Assembly: GCA_024760905.1 (NCBI GenBank)
Contig: CM045733.1
Span: forward strand, 42,273,501-42,337,500
DNA: 64,000 bases
Direction: 5' to 3'
Source: Plotosus lineatus
Lineage: Eukaryota > Chordata > Actinopteri > Siluriformes > Plotosidae
Position numbers and translations under genes: made by a program. The notes below the pieces were generated by a model. That model made no database searches, was not told where the DNA came from, and saw only the letters and a list, made by a program, of their open reading frames with translations. Below are positions 1-12,189 of this stretch, piece by piece; within the stretch, counting starts at the first letter, position 1, and every line of letters begins with the position of its first letter.

Positions 1-50
1 TTTTCTTTTTTTTAACTGGCTATAAACTGCATATTAACATTTGTTTTTAC

Positions 51-186
51 TGTCGGATAGACAGAGACACACTTGTGGTTAAGACCTTGCCCAGGGGCTC
101 TTAACATGGTCGGGGTCTGATGGGAATCCAAACCAATGACCTCTCAATCATGAGTCTATCACTCTAACCATTACGTCACCAGCCCC
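51..186 (-). repeat. tRNA-derived SINE, second family, 5' part
   Basis: Read on the minus strand the right edge is a tRNA-like head with an A-box-like segment (GGTGACGTAATGGTTAGAG) and a weak B box. It aligns base for base in long blocks with the better copy at 61772-62051, for example cacacttgtg...gaccttgcccaggggc. The tail toward the left is degraded. Confidence 0.6.
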
Positions 187-189
187 ACA

Positions 190-3100
190 TATAATCTGAT
201 ATCCTTGGAGAAAATTAACTAGCGTGAGCACCAGCTAATATATAGTGACCTAGGATAGAATAATCAAGTCTATACTTGTAATGGAAGCTCTGTTTATGGA
301 GCTAATCCTCATGATGTATCTGTACTGTATTTCTATTCGTATACTGTGCGGAGGTGGCAATGATCTGCACTTTATATCTAGCATTAACATAACCGAATTA
401 AGTCATCATAGACATAATAAAAAAAAAAATGAAGTGTTGATCAATTTGTGTGTGAAAAGTGGAGCGGCTCAGCATGTGTGTACATACTCTCTGATACAGG
501 TTGTCTCTTCAGAATGCCAGCAGTTCTGTGAATAACATGGGGTTATCCCACCACGACCTTGCTGTTCAGACACAGCATACCATTTTATGATTTAGTGCCT
601 GCTTTTTCTTCCTCCCCCTTTAATCCTTTCACCTGTGGGATCTAATTTTATCTCACTATGAAAGCACACTGAAAGCTGGAGCTTAAGTCCTTCCCAAACA
701 GCTCTCGAATTGTTCATATACCAATAATTTTTAGTTGCCCTACTATTGGACACATTTTGAACTGCTTGATCTTTATGCATAATTTTTGGTGGTGAAGCAA
801 ATCTGTTATAGGTTTTGAGGAATGTGATTGGTTTGTAGGCCTTGCTTTAAGTTCAAAGCAAGATAAAAGAATGCAAAGTGTTTTTGTTTTTGGCCTCGAG
901 TGCGGAAAGTAAAGGGTCTTTACAGGGAGAAAGGTCATTAAACAAATCTGCTTTCTGTTAGTTAAGGGGTAAGCGGGTCATGGGCTCCGGAGGTAGCTCA
1001 GAAACCCAATACTGATTTGGATTGCGAGGTAAGCTTCATGCCAGATCCACCTGTTAGGAAGTCATTTATTTCTATTTTTGTCTCAACCGCCCACCATACA
1101 CCCTCTCATGTCATATTATCCATCTTCACTGTTCAAATTACAAACTTTTTCATTCTGCATGACAGTGCATCACCACACAGGAATCCCTGAGCATTTCAGA
1201 CTTTGCTGTTCCTTCCCGTTCTTTGTAGACATCTCTTCTGAATCCCAGGAACATGCTCTGTTCCGTGTTGTTTTATGGACTCGGCTGGCCAAAGGCTCAC
1301 GGGGAGGTATGTCAAGAATGCCCATAACCCTTTGAACCTTTTGAACACCCACATCCCTTTGCAATACCCCCTCCCTACGCACACAAATGACCTGCCCCAC
1401 CCATTACCATTCCTCCTCCTCCCCTTAACCACGACATCCATATGGCGCCTCCATGCCGACTTGTCCAGTCCCTACAGGCTTAACCCTGGCATTCTTCCCT
1501 GCCTTTGGGACGTGTATTAATCGAACCATGTCCCACATCCAGGTGGGGTTAAAGGCTTTAAGTTGAAGGTCATGCAGAGGAAGCATGCTCCAAAAGGAAA
1601 TGGAGCTTGGTAAAAGAGCACTTAAAAAGGCTAGTTCAACATTCCTTACGGGCTTGTCTACCATGACCCGCCATGCCTCGCCTCTTTTATGGGGCCATCC
1701 ATGCTCCACTTGTTCAACCCGGCCTCTCTCCAGTGAATACAACCATGCAACATCAACAGAAGCCCTTGAGTGATCAAAAAGGTCACAGACTTGCATTGAG
1801 TTGATGTTTAACTGTACGGTTTTGGTTACCAGTTGGATTTTCTTTTCTATTTTGTTGCACAAATCCCCTTTTAGTTAATGAAAGGCTGAAGAATGGATCA
1901 ACACGTTACTATTGTGCATATGGCTTACAGGTTGTTGCTATTGTTTCATTGTATGGGTGCAAGTCACTGCGAGTTACAATGGGTTACATGTTAGGAAACA
2001 TGGTGTGGTTTTCTGGGAATGCAGGGCTTTATTGGAGTTAGTTATTAGCATTAGTATTCCCATTATCTGATTGTCAAGCAATTAGTGGTTAGCTCGTCGC
2101 CCACTCCAGGTTCCGTTCCCACAACTACTTCGTATTGGATTGAGTATATCTCAAGTTCAAAAGCAGATTATCTTGTGTTTGTGCAGCAACGGAGTTTAGC
2201 TGTAGTTAAATCCTATACACTGACCCTCTTGTTTCCTTCTTATGAATTCAGCATTGTTCAGGGCTTTCACAAGCTTCTCCTGTTAATCAAGTGTGTGCCA
2301 TTGTTGTCATGCTCACAGTTAAACTGTGATTTCTAAAGAATCCTGGCATCTGAGATTAAGCATACGTCTGTCTGAATTATTTATTTATATATAATTAAAA
2401 TCCAACATTTCTTATCAGGTGAAACTGTTTCACTCAGTCGTTCAAATTCGTCCTGATACTTTTTTGTCATTATAGTAGGATGGTAGGAAATCCTTTTTTA
2501 TTAAGCTTGGAAGGATTCGGTCCGTGTTGTACTCTTATTGGAAATCAAAGATGGAGTGTTGGGATTGATTCTAAGCTATTTTCCACATGCAGAAGTATAA
2601 GAATGTCTTTCTATCCTGAAGTGTTATCTTCCCTGTCCACCGCAGCAGATTATATATGTCAACAGTTATACATTTTTCACCAAACCAACACACATACTTG
2701 TTTTATTCCCTACCAACTTGGAGTGTTAGGTGTGGGATATGGTAATGGTAATGCCAGCTGTTCATCTGTTTGTCCCTTTTCTTATTGATTACTGATTGAT
2801 TACTGATATTTATTTGTCTCAGGACCTTTTTGTATTTTAAACATTAGTCCATCTGAACACCCTTTCACATGGTTTCTGAGGAAGGTGAGCGTCACCTCTT
2901 TTGGCAAGGTCATATTAAGGAGTTTTCCTAAATTCATCAAAATTAGCCTTTGCTGTAAAATTTCTAATCATTTAAATTGACAGCCTTAACATACTCTCAA
3001 GTGAGTTCACAGTACCAGGACCTTGACCTACATTTTCGATGTCAGAGGTCACCATGTCAAAGTAGTTCTTTTGCCATTCAATTGCTAATCAACATGTTGC

Positions 3101-4058
3101 TGCTGTGTTAACTGGGGATTTCGATCCATTGCATCTATTTATACTTATTTTATCCATTCATAATTACATTGTTCCTGTTGGTTAGTTTATGTTTTTATGT
3201 GTGTGATAGCAGCTAGAAACAGTTGTTCCCTCACCAGTTCTCTTTTTTGATCTCTTTTTTGCAGTTTCACATTCATGTTTCATGTTCAGTGCATAATATC
3301 CACAATCCTGAAAACTTAGAAATCACTGGTGATAATTTAAATTAAAAATGTTTAATACACATCTTTCTTTAAAATAGGTTATCAGCTTGTCATTATTTTT
3401 ATTTTTTTGGTCTTGTTGATTTTCCTAGATTACATTTACTTTTTGAGTATAATTATCAGTGTAAAATATAAGCACAAGTGCATTGTGACTACGGTGCAAA
3501 TGCATCAGTAGTGTGTGTACAGTATGTGCTAGCCAGCGTTGGGTGAGCGAGAGGTTGGAAGCCTGTCTCTTGTTCAGATGGAAGCCTCTCTATCATTAAC
3601 ACAAAGCTGAGCAAAATTTCTGGAGCCTGCAAACTAAACTTAGTCGTCCTCACGTATGGCCTTTCTGTCTCTCAGCCAGGAAACAGAAAGTGTCTCATTA
3701 ACACACTCATGCTACCACTAAAGCACTGAACTACCCTGTGGATGGATAGGTTTTAGGCTTCTTTCCTTTCACAGCGGTCAAGTTTTCTCTGTTGTGAAGA
3801 GTCATGTATATGTGTGAGAGAGGAAACAAGAACATAAGGTCAGAATAACACCTCAGGCCAATTATCTCGAGAAGAGAACTACACAATGAGTCCTATTTTA
3901 ACCCATTTGGCAAGAGTTCTCCTGGATTTAATTAACCCTCGCAGTGCCCAAAGACGATCTAATCGGCTTTACGTCATGTTTGCCAGTGCCAAAGCTGATC
4001 TCAATGGCTTTCCCAAGCACGGTTGAAAATCTAGGTTGTAACTCGAATAGTGAGTGTA
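190..4058. other. No gene recognised; unassigned sequence
   Basis: No splice-bounded exon, transposase, RT or RNA gene was recognised in these 3.9 kb. Minus-strand reading frames between about 1170 and 1862 are open for up to 145 codons, are C/T-rich on the plus strand, and might be an old transposon piece, but show no domain I can name. The rest is moderately AT-rich single-copy-looking DNA. Confidence 0.4.
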
Positions 4059-4060
4059 TA

Positions 4061-4860
4061 CAGACACTCCCCAACTTACATTTTTATTATTTGGCCGGAC
4101 GGCCAAACGTGAGTTGAAAGTGAATGTAAGTTGTTACAGTGACGTATGATGTATGACGCTCATACTGTACTATACATCCATAAATAACATTACTGTATCT
4201 CATAAAACACCCCCAATCAATTATTATAAATATAACATTGTAAAGTAATATCAACAATAATTTCAAATAAGTCACTTATTTATACCAAGACACTTTATAT
4301 GAAGCTTAAAACAGCCAATCAACGCTTACAATATGTGAGGCGCTCAAAACCGAAAGTAGTGTACTTGTGAAAGTAGTGTACTTGCTGTGGGTTATACGGA
4401 CTTCCGGTCTTTCAAGTGAGCAAGGGTGCCGTTGAACTCGTTTAGAACTCAGCCTGCACTGATGTGAATCATCAGCCGAGCGGAGAGTTCTCTTTCTTTT
4501 CTGGATTCGGGTTTTCATTCATTTTACAACTCTTTGCTTAACTGAGTATGCGTGGTAGATTGTGCGGATCTGAACAGATAGTTAATTCATCTCTCTGTAT
4601 GAGACTTGCACCCATGCAAGTAGGCTTACGTTTCTGACCAACCATATTTGCTTAGGGTTACAAAAGTTCACACACATACATATATATACATTTAAAACTG
4701 AACTGGGAAGGAGGGGCAAGTTCAGTCTGTCATTTGTAAACAATGGACGTAGCGTCATTACGTCAGCGTACTACGTAGGTACGTGTAACTCAAAATTTGA
4801 CTTTAAAAAAAAAAAAAAAAAAAAACGGAAAATGGATGAACGCAATTCAGGGAGCGTGTG
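4061..4860 (-). mobile_element. TA-type DNA transposon (family B MITE), inverted copy
   Basis: It begins cagacactccccaacttac directly after TA and ends ggagcgtgtg, matching the terminal inverted repeats of the copy at 42663-44053 (consensus CAGACGCTCCCCGACTTAC). The interior matches that copy on the opposite strand, including the tract around 4160-4280. A CAG terminus and TA duplication suggest the pogo/Tigger group. No transposase is recognisable. Confidence 0.75.
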
Positions 4861-4926
4861 TGTGTATGTATATATATATATATATATACATACACACACA
4901 CACACACACACACACATACATGTATA
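4861..4926. repeat. GT/TA/CA microsatellite
   Basis: A (GT)n-(TA)n-(CA)n block sits exactly between the end of one TA-type transposon and the start of the next. Confidence 0.9.
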
Positions 4927-6132
4927 CAGTTGGCCCCCTACTTACAAAATGAATCCGTTCCAGCGCCTTTTTCATAACATGGGAATTTCATAAGTAGGGG
5001 TGCATTTTACATGTAAAACGCCTGATTCGTTTCAAGGTTCCCAATTCCCAAGACTACCCCATAAACCCTTTAAAAATGTTAAACGTACACCAATTTTGTA
5101 TGAAACAGGGCAGTCCTGCCCGGGAGCAAGTATTGAGGACATTGCTGCGAGGATATATGTCTGGCGGGCTACAGGATAGTAATTTACCGTGTTGGATGCA
5201 ACAATTTGGCTGACAACATGGTGCATGTTAGAAGACACCTTTTCAGCCAGTCCCAACTGTTACTGCCAAATTTTACAAAATACTCATAATAAAGAATCTA
5301 ATATAGATCTGGCTATCCAGTTGTATTTTCTGATATGGTTTTGAGAATTTAAAGAAATCTGGACACTATGCAACAATGTTAGATAACATCTCTTGTATGG
5401 ATAAATTTAGGGAAATATAGTAGTTGCTGTTCTCACAGGGCCTTTGTGTCACTATAGGAATGCTACACTAGATACAGTAACATTAATGATCATTGCTAGA
5501 GCATAACATGAGGAAAAAGTTATGTAATAATAAAGAAAATTGTTATTAGTATGTTGGGATTAATATATTGGTTGGGATATTAGATAATTGAGTCAGGATA
5601 GAAAAGAAAAGAAAATAGTAGTCTGGCAATAGTTTTATGAAATTTCGGTCAGTTTTGATAACGTAAATTTGTCTCAGAAACAAATATTGATTTACAGGGG
5701 ATGGGAGTTTTTTTTATGCTGCTCACAAGTAAATTAAAGCTGTGTGGATACATAGTATTAAGTTGCACAGAGATTATGAATCGTTTACTTGAGAAGAAAT
5801 TTGTTATTGGCTGCACTTCACACATAAGCACAAGAATATCAATTTAGATTCAAGTTTTGCAAGTTACAACACACCACATCTACAAGAATTGAAGAAGCAT
5901 CACCATATATTGCATTAAAGACTGAAAGAAAAGTCGAACAACTAAAGGACAAGAAGGGCCCTGAAAAGGTCCAAATTCAACTTTAACTTGATTCCTTGAG
6001 GGATCGGAGGTCCAGATGAGCCGTGTTTTGCTCACATGCGCCACATTTATTAAACATTTACTGAATTAAACAACTTAAAAAACTAAACTAAAAACTAAGG
6101 AGTTAAGCCTCCTTCTGTCTCTCTCTCTCTCG

Positions 6133-6181
<49 letters not shown>

Positions 6182-6804
6182 GCACGCACACTGTCTCTCA
6201 CACACACACACACACAGCTGACAGAACAATTCTATTTAAATGTTTAAATAGATGAGATGTTTTATTGAAAGTGGAATTACAGTACCTGATTGAAAGATCA
6301 GAGGTCCTCATTCAATATTAACTTGTTTCCTTGCGAGATCGGAGGTCTTCTCCCACGGAGCACTCTGTTTTAATATCTTGTCGAAATAATCACCTCTGTC
6401 ACTGTATTTCTGCTTTAAGGTCTCCTTCTGGTTCAATATTGTCTCGATTGTAGAGGGGTATCGGCGATAACGAAATATAACGCTGCATGATCCATCTCGA
6501 AACAAACCAACAGTCAACTCTTCTTCACGCGTGTGATAAACAGGAAGTATGAGTACAGGAAGTATGGGTAATGTCCTAGCTAATGGGAGGCCAGCGGGGC
6601 GGGATGTTGGGAGACAGCCAATGAGAGAGCAACTCGTGCATCGTATGAAATTTTGATTGGCACGTTTGAATTTTGAATGGTGCATCTGGAGCTTTTCGTA
6701 AGATGAGGTTGTTTTCGTATCCAGGGGACGAAAACTTTGGAAAATGTTTTGTGTAACCCAGAATTTTCCTACCCAGGGGTTTTCGTAGGTAGGGGGCCGA
6801 CTCT
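4927..6804 (-). mobile_element. Tigger-like DNA transposon (family A), longest copy
   Basis: The left end cagttggccccctacttac follows TA; the right end, about 6782-6804, is its inverted complement (ttcgtaggtagggggccgac). Consensus terminus is CAGTCGGCCCCCTACTTACG. Shorter copies at 16826-18137 and 60964-61705 share the ends and parts of the interior, including the stretch near 6240-6700. A minus-strand reading frame at 6308-6685 is shared in part with the second copy but has no nameable domain. A CT/CA microsatellite lies inside at 6118-6220. Confidence 0.75.
6118..6220. repeat. (CT)n/(CA)n microsatellite inside family A element
   Basis: Runs of CT then CA, interrupted by a GCGCACGCACGC segment. 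The homologous position in the 16826 copy (17376-17462) also carries CT/CA runs, so the microsatellite belongs to the element. Confidence 0.85.
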
Positions 6805-6840
6805 GTGTGTGTGTGTGTGTGTGTGTGTGGGTGTGTGTGG

Positions 6841-6875
<35 letters not shown>

Positions 6876-6888
6876 TGTATAATATATA
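6805..6888. repeat. GT/TA microsatellite between transposons
   Basis: About 60 bp of interrupted GT repeats followed by TA-rich sequence, bridging two TA-targeting elements. Confidence 0.9.
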
Positions 6889-7703
6889 CTGTATCTTGAC
6901 GTAATAAGCGCCCTGCTCCAATAAACCCCCGTTTTGATTTTCTGCCGGATGACCGCCCATGTGTACCTTACCAATTTTATTCAATCGGTCCCTGTAATCG
7001 TAAAATGAGCCGTTCACTGACTGTAAAAGTGAGTTTACACGGTATTTCAAGACTCCATGCCACTGGGGAATGTCTGTAATGTTCATCAGTTACAACACAT
7101 TTGATTGTTCCGCAGTGCTTTAAAAAACGGAAATATTTTGGTGTTCTCTTGGTAAATGTCCAACAACCGATGAACCATTTGAAACTGCTACAGCAAAACT
7201 ATCAGATGCTCTGAATGAATGGAGCGATGAGCCAGATATGGATCTATCAGAAAGTGATAAAGTATTTTTCACCCGATTCTCCTGCTCACTAACTTCATAA
7301 ATTTAAGCACGTTCCTGGACATGTATTTTTTTGTTTATGTTCATTTTGATTGGTTCAACATGCCATGTGCTAAAATTGACATTTGTGTTGATTGGCTCAA
7401 TTTTACTTCTGGGAAAATGTTTAAAGGAACAACACCTGGAGGTAAAAGTAATGGGTCTTTTTATTAAAAATTTATGCTGTTTTCTGTTTATTTTCAGCTT
7501 TCATGTAAGTAGTTTGGTTGATATCACAAAATGAATAATACAAATACCAGTAAAACTCTTTTATTATTCTGTTGTTATTATTCATGTTTTCCACCTCGAT
7601 GGTAATAAGCACTTACCGTACCACTTCGCTGGTAAACATTTTGATAAGCGCCCACCCAATCCAGTTTTTAAAGCGCCCTGGGCGCTTATCACATCGAATA
7701 CGG
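6889..7703. mobile_element. TA-type DNA transposon (family E), copy 1
   Basis: The left end (ctgtatcttgacgtaataag) follows TA and the right end (gcttatcacatcgaatacgg) precedes TA; the termini are inverted repeats with consensus near GTATTCGACGTAATAAGCGC. The adjacent copy at 7708-8102 and the partial copy at 24071-24494 share ends and interior. No coding capacity is recognised. Confidence 0.75.
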
Positions 7704-7707
7704 TATA

Positions 7708-8102
7708 CCGTATTCAACGTAATAAACGCTCTGCTCCAATAAGCACCTCCCCAGTGTTTTTGATCTTGCGTCTAATAACCGACCATGTGTACTGGGAGCA
7801 AAATGGTCGAACAAACTTACCAATTTTATTCGATCACTCTCTGTAGTGGTAAAATGAGGTGTTCACTGCCTGTAAAGCTGAGTTTACACAATATTTCAAG
7901 ACCCCCTGCCACTGGGGAATGTCTGTCATGTTCATCAGTAACATCACATTTGATTGTTCCGCCGTGCTTTAAAAAAACAGGAAAATATTTTGCTGTGTTC
8001 CCTTGGTAAATGTCCACCAAGATGAACCATTAGAAACGGTTACAGCAAAACTATGGGATGCCCTGAATGAATGGTTATCGACGCTTATGACGTCGAATAC
8101 AG
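7708..8102. mobile_element. TA-type DNA transposon (family E), copy 2, deleted
   Basis: It starts ccgtattcaacgtaataaac and ends atgacgtcgaatacag before TA. It is separated from copy 1 by only TATA (7704-7707). The interior matches roughly the first third and a short right part of copy 1, so it is an internal-deletion derivative. Confidence 0.75.
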
Positions 8103-8329
8103 TATATTTATATATACATACACACGCACACCCACATTGCCCTCCCTAACTATTGACACCCATGGTTAAGACATGTTTTTAAGCTTCTAATAAATTCAGT
8201 TTTTTTCTTAATAATATGGGACCACAATGGGGGGTGGGGTGGAAAATCCAACCTTTATTTCAAGTTTATTTATTCAGTGGGGAAAAAACCCACTTTAAGA
8301 AATATTACATTACATTATGTGTGTCATAA

Positions 8330-8690
8330 TTATTAGCACTTATGATGTTAATACTTTGTACAAACCCTTTTTGCCAACTACAGCACCAAATCTTTTAATA
8401 ATGTTTCCCAAGATGAGACAATACGGAAGAGTGCACAATCTCTTTAAATCATCAAGCAACCTAGGTCCTAGGTTCTCTCCTTTGCACTCTTCTTTTCAGC
8501 TCACTCCACAGTTTTTCAATGGGATTGAGGTCTGGGGACTGAGATGGCCATTTGAGGAGCTTGATACTGTGTCTGGTGCACCATTTTTGTGTCGATTTGG
8601 CCACATGTTTAGGGTCATTATCTTGCTGAAAGACCCAGTGATGAGCTATCGTTAGCTTTCAGGCAGAGATCACCAGATTTAAAATGTCCT
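8330..8690 (-). pseudogene. Tc1 transposase fragment, C-terminal part
   Basis: The minus strand reads a DDE-type Tc1 transposase C-terminus with frame breaks: an HVAKSTQKW segment, then [20 protein letters not shown], matching the hallmark [15 protein letters not shown] block that contains the third catalytic acidic residue (here NPIE). Downstream the frame is broken by stops. The upstream part is displaced beyond the Tigger element inserted at 8695 and continues at about 9470-10050. It is dead. Confidence 0.75.
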
Positions 8691-8694
8691 GGCA

Positions 8695-9467
8695 CAGTGA
8701 TACCTCTGCTCACGAACATAATTGGTTCCCAGAAAGTGTGTGTAAGGCGAAAAGTTCGTCTTCCGAACATTTATTTCCCATAAGAAACCATTAAAATGAG
8801 AATAATCCGTTCCCAGGTCCCCATAAAACATAATTTTCTACTAAATAAGCCTTAAAACTACACAAAAATATACCTTATTTTATGTATAATAAATGTGCTA
8901 TTGTATTGTAATTAAAGAAATAAACTGTACTGTATAATAAAGTCGCTTTATTTACCTTTGTGATGGTAGTTGATGGCTTGATGGAATGGAGTGGGAGGAG
9001 GAGGGAGGGAGGGACTTACTGTTTGGAAGGAGTGTTTGGAAACGCCTACTGTTTGGAAACACCCTTAGCCACACACGCACCCTTAATAGCTTCCTTGTTC
9101 TTAAGGATGGGAGCAATGGTAGACTTAGCGTACTGGTACTGGGACGCTGAGTCACACAAACGCACACCTCGTTTGTGTTTTTCAATGATCTCCGCCTGTG
9201 GTGGGGTCTTTTTCGGTCCCATAATAGCAAAAGTACACTCAATATGGTCCAAAATGTCTAGCAAACACAAACCACTTCCGCATTCAAAGAAAGGGGGTGA
9301 CGAACTGTGACGCCGTGAGCGTGCGTCAGCTTCTCGTGGCCGCCACCGTGGCACTGTTCGACCGCGTGGTTTGATTCGTCCGCCGAAAACTAGTTCGTCA
9401 GCAGAGACTATATGCTCGCAAATTTGATGTTCGTGAGCTTAAGCGTTCGTCAGCGGAGGTTTTACTG
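8695..9467 (-). mobile_element. Tigger-type element (family F) nested in Tc1
   Basis: Termini cagtgatacctctgctcacg and, inverted, CAGTAAAACCTCCGCTGACG. TA follows the right end; the left flank reads CA. It splits the Tc1 transposase of the surrounding element. It retains a transposase N-terminus on the minus strand. Confidence 0.8.
9046..9222 (-). pseudogene. Tigger transposase N-terminal fragment
   Basis: Starting from the Met at 9222 the frame reads MGPKKTPPQAEIIEKHKRGV, then a helix-turn-helix ending in YAKSTIAPILKNKEAIKGA. This is the CENP-B/psq-type HTH that begins Tigger/pogo transposases, with the typical KST-I-x-x-ILKNKE recognition helix. The frame stops after about 59 residues, and the DDE catalytic domain is absent, lost by internal deletion. 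The longer upstream reading frame (to 9354) is not needed by the family and is probably fortuitous. Confidence 0.75.
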
Positions 9468-9469
9468 TA

Positions 9470-10050
9470 TTTCAAAATGTTCATGGTGCCATGCACCCTA
9501 ACAAGATTCCCAGGCCCTGTTTAAGAGAAACAGGTCTGTGAGCTTTGGTCAGATGAGACCCACTTAGTGTTTACTGCCAAAAACTCTATCTTGGTTTCAT
9601 CTGACCAAAGCTCACGGACCCAGTGTAATCCCACTACCACTTATCAAACTCCAGACGTTTTCCTTTGTGATTGTGAGTGAGAAAAGGTTTTCTGTGCATG
9701 CCTCCCAAAAAGCTTGTTGTCATGTAGATTGCACCAAATGGTTGTTTGAGAGACTTTGACCCCAAGATGCTGCCATTTTTTGCTATTCTTTAACAGTGAG
9801 CTTTGGCAAACTTTTTATTTCTCTTACCATCCTCCTCACTGTGTATGGTGGCAAAATAACCTAGTGTCCTCGTCCAGTCTTGTTTACTACTATTCCAGTT
9901 GTTTTAAACGTCGTCTTAATGATTCCTCTGACAGTAGATATGGGCAGGTGAGTAGCTATTTTCTTGTAGCCATTGCCTGACGTGACGGTTGACACACATC
10001 TGCCTGACTTGAATGGTATGTTCCTTTTTCTTTCCCGTCTTGAAGAGTGG
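9470..10050 (-). pseudogene. Tc1 transposase remnant, N-terminal and middle part
   Basis: Continuation of the Tc1 transposase cut by the insertion at 8695. The minus strand carries recognisable but frame-broken segments of the middle and HTH regions. A local inverted duplication at 9533-9620 further disrupts it. No intact frame remains. Confidence 0.5.
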
Positions 10051-10136
10051 ATAAGAGAAATGGCCTCTGTGTCATGTCATATTTATACTCTAGGGAAAGA
10101 GGAAGTGATGAATTAATAATTGAATGTTTCTAGATA

Positions 10137-10859
10137 CAGGGAGTCCTCGGTTTACGACGCTGATCCGTTTTTAAGACGCGATGTAACCCGATTTTCAGTG
10201 CAAGTCGGACCATAACATAAAATATACTGAAAAGTACTGTACGTACAATGCTATAATAACATGTAACAGTTAATGACAAAGTATTAAAAAAGAGAAAACA
10301 ATTCCTTACCACAAGAATGAAATACAGTAAGGGAGGGAGAGACAGGCTGATTGTGCTGGAGAAGCTGGGGCAGGTGAGCCTGGAGTAGAGGGTACAGGGT
10401 CTGTTGCAGGCCTGTCTACCTTCTTAAAATGCTGCTCCAGGTTAGACTGGACAGAGAGCAACCTCTTCTCATCCAAGATCTCCTTGTAGCATTGCATCAA
10501 ATCGATGATGCCTCTGGAAACCCTAGTGAACCTTTCCAAGTTGGGATCCTGAGCCTCAAAAGTTTCCAACGCTTCCGCTGCGTGCCCGAAACTAGTTCAC
10601 GTTTGTTTACGTAATCGCGTAAGACGTAATGACGCATAATATTACAATACCGAGACTGAGCGTAGGGAAGCGACGCCGTCTTCCTCGGCCCACAACGCAG
10701 CGTATTCTTCCACCGCACGCACGAAAGTAGTTCGCGTTTGATTACGTAACTGCGTAAGACGTAATGACGCGTAATATTACTTTTTATATTTTTATGGGGG
10801 GCGCATTCGTAACCATGAAACGGTGTAAGTCGGGACCGGTGTAAACCGAGGATTCCCTG
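10137..10859 (-). mobile_element. Tigger-type element (family G) nested in Tc1
   Basis: Termini cagggagtcctcggtttac and inverted CAGGGAATCCTCGGTTTAC, with TA on both sides (10135-10136 and 10860-10861). The minus strand keeps the C-terminal end of a Tigger transposase. The interior has two imperfect copies of a tract (about 10575-10650 and 10705-10785) containing gcgtaagacgtaatgacg. Confidence 0.8.
10306..10569 (-). pseudogene. Tigger transposase C-terminal fragment
   Basis: The minus-strand frame begins METFEAQDPNLERFTRVSRG and continues through IIDLMQCYKEILDEKRLL to a QSNLEQHFKKV end and a Pro/Ala/Ser-rich tail. This matches the typical end of Tigger transposases as I know them: an acidic D-x-x-x-E-R helix, a CYKE-I/L-x-x-E/DK helix and a terminal basic FF/HFK motif. 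The HTH and DDE domains are missing. Confidence 0.6.
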
Positions 10860-10964
10860 TACTCAGATCAACTTTGTAAACAACTGTATAAATGACAAAA
10901 GTACTTCAATTACATTAATTTCCTTGTAATTGTTAGGGGTGCCAATAATTGTGGAACAGGCTAT

Positions 10965-11095
10965 TTTATCATCATTTTCTGTACTCGCTTAATCCTATTT
11001 ATGGTCGTGGGGAGGCTGGCGCCCATCCCAGCCGACTCCAGGCGAGGGCAGACTACACCCTGGACAGCTCGCCAGGCCACCACAGGGCGGTGATT
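10965..11095 (-). repeat. SINE/L2-type 3' tail fragment
   Basis: The minus strand reads ccctgtggtggcctggcgag...tgtccagggtgtag...cgccagcctccccacgacc, the same tail found at 49805-49925 and 21823-21950. It is flanked by attttat on both sides (10973 and 11089 region), a possible short target duplication inside the Tc1. Confidence 0.65.
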
Positions 11096-11267
11096 TTATG
11101 AAAAATAATTATTTCTTAGTCAGAGATCCCCCCCTAAAATTCACCTTAGTTGAGGGTTACATTACATTCTTTAATTTTCAGCGTAAGAGTAGCTTCTGCA
11201 ATAAAAATTGGATTTATTTTAAGATTTTTAACGTATTTTAACCGGGGGTATCAATAAATAATTATGG

Positions 11268-11418
<151 letters not shown>

Positions 11419-11899
11419 TGAATAAAATAAAATGTAAGCTTAAGGTGCTGTGAGAATTTTTTTTTAGATTTGGTGGCATGGTGGAATCTCAAACACTATT
11501 GGCAGTCAATCACTTGATCATGGCGTCACTGTGACTTTTTGTTTCGAAAGGAAGAACATAATCAAATCGTGACATTCTTGAGATGTTCCATGAAGGGTTG
11601 CACTTTATATTTTAATCCATGATTAGGATTTGTGATACCAGAACTATTCATGGGCATGAGCATGGCTTAATGAACGACATAAAAATGTAATTATTGATTT
11701 TGCTTCTGTTTTTGGATTCCCATTGTGTAATCTTAATAGGTTTTATACTTCAAAGCTCTGTCACTGAAGAAAAGCTTTGACTTGCTCTTTAGCTCTACTC
11801 CTCCATCTACTCTTTCTCTCTTGCCCTGTTTCTGTTTCCTTCTCTCTGTGTTATTTATAAACCATCTCGTGTGCTTTTTTTTTAAATATACTGTATTAA

Positions 11900-12187
11900 G
11901 CTTTTAAGGGAAATTATTTCCTCTGCATTTAACTCATCCAAAGTGAGCACCACACACTGATACACACACATTGTGAGCACACAGTGGGCTGCGACACTCA
12001 TTGGGGATGCCCGGAGAGCAGTTAGGGTTAAGTGCCCCGTTTCAAGGGCACTTCAGCCATTTATGTGGAGGAAGGGAAAATGCTGCTCACTCCCCCACCG
12101 CCACACATTTTTCCTGCTGGCTCGGGAATCAGACCAGTGACCTTTCTGCCCCAAAGCCGCTTCTCTAACCATTAGGCTACGGCCCCT
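11900..12187 (-). repeat. tRNA-derived SINE, third family
   Basis: On the minus strand the head reads ggggccgtagcctaatggtt with an A-box-like segment and a degenerate B box (ggtctgattccc), followed by a body containing gaagtgcccttgaaacgggg, typical of a widespread fish tRNA-SINE type. It ends toward the left near gcatttaactcatcc. Confidence 0.65.
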
Positions 12188-12189
12188 AT

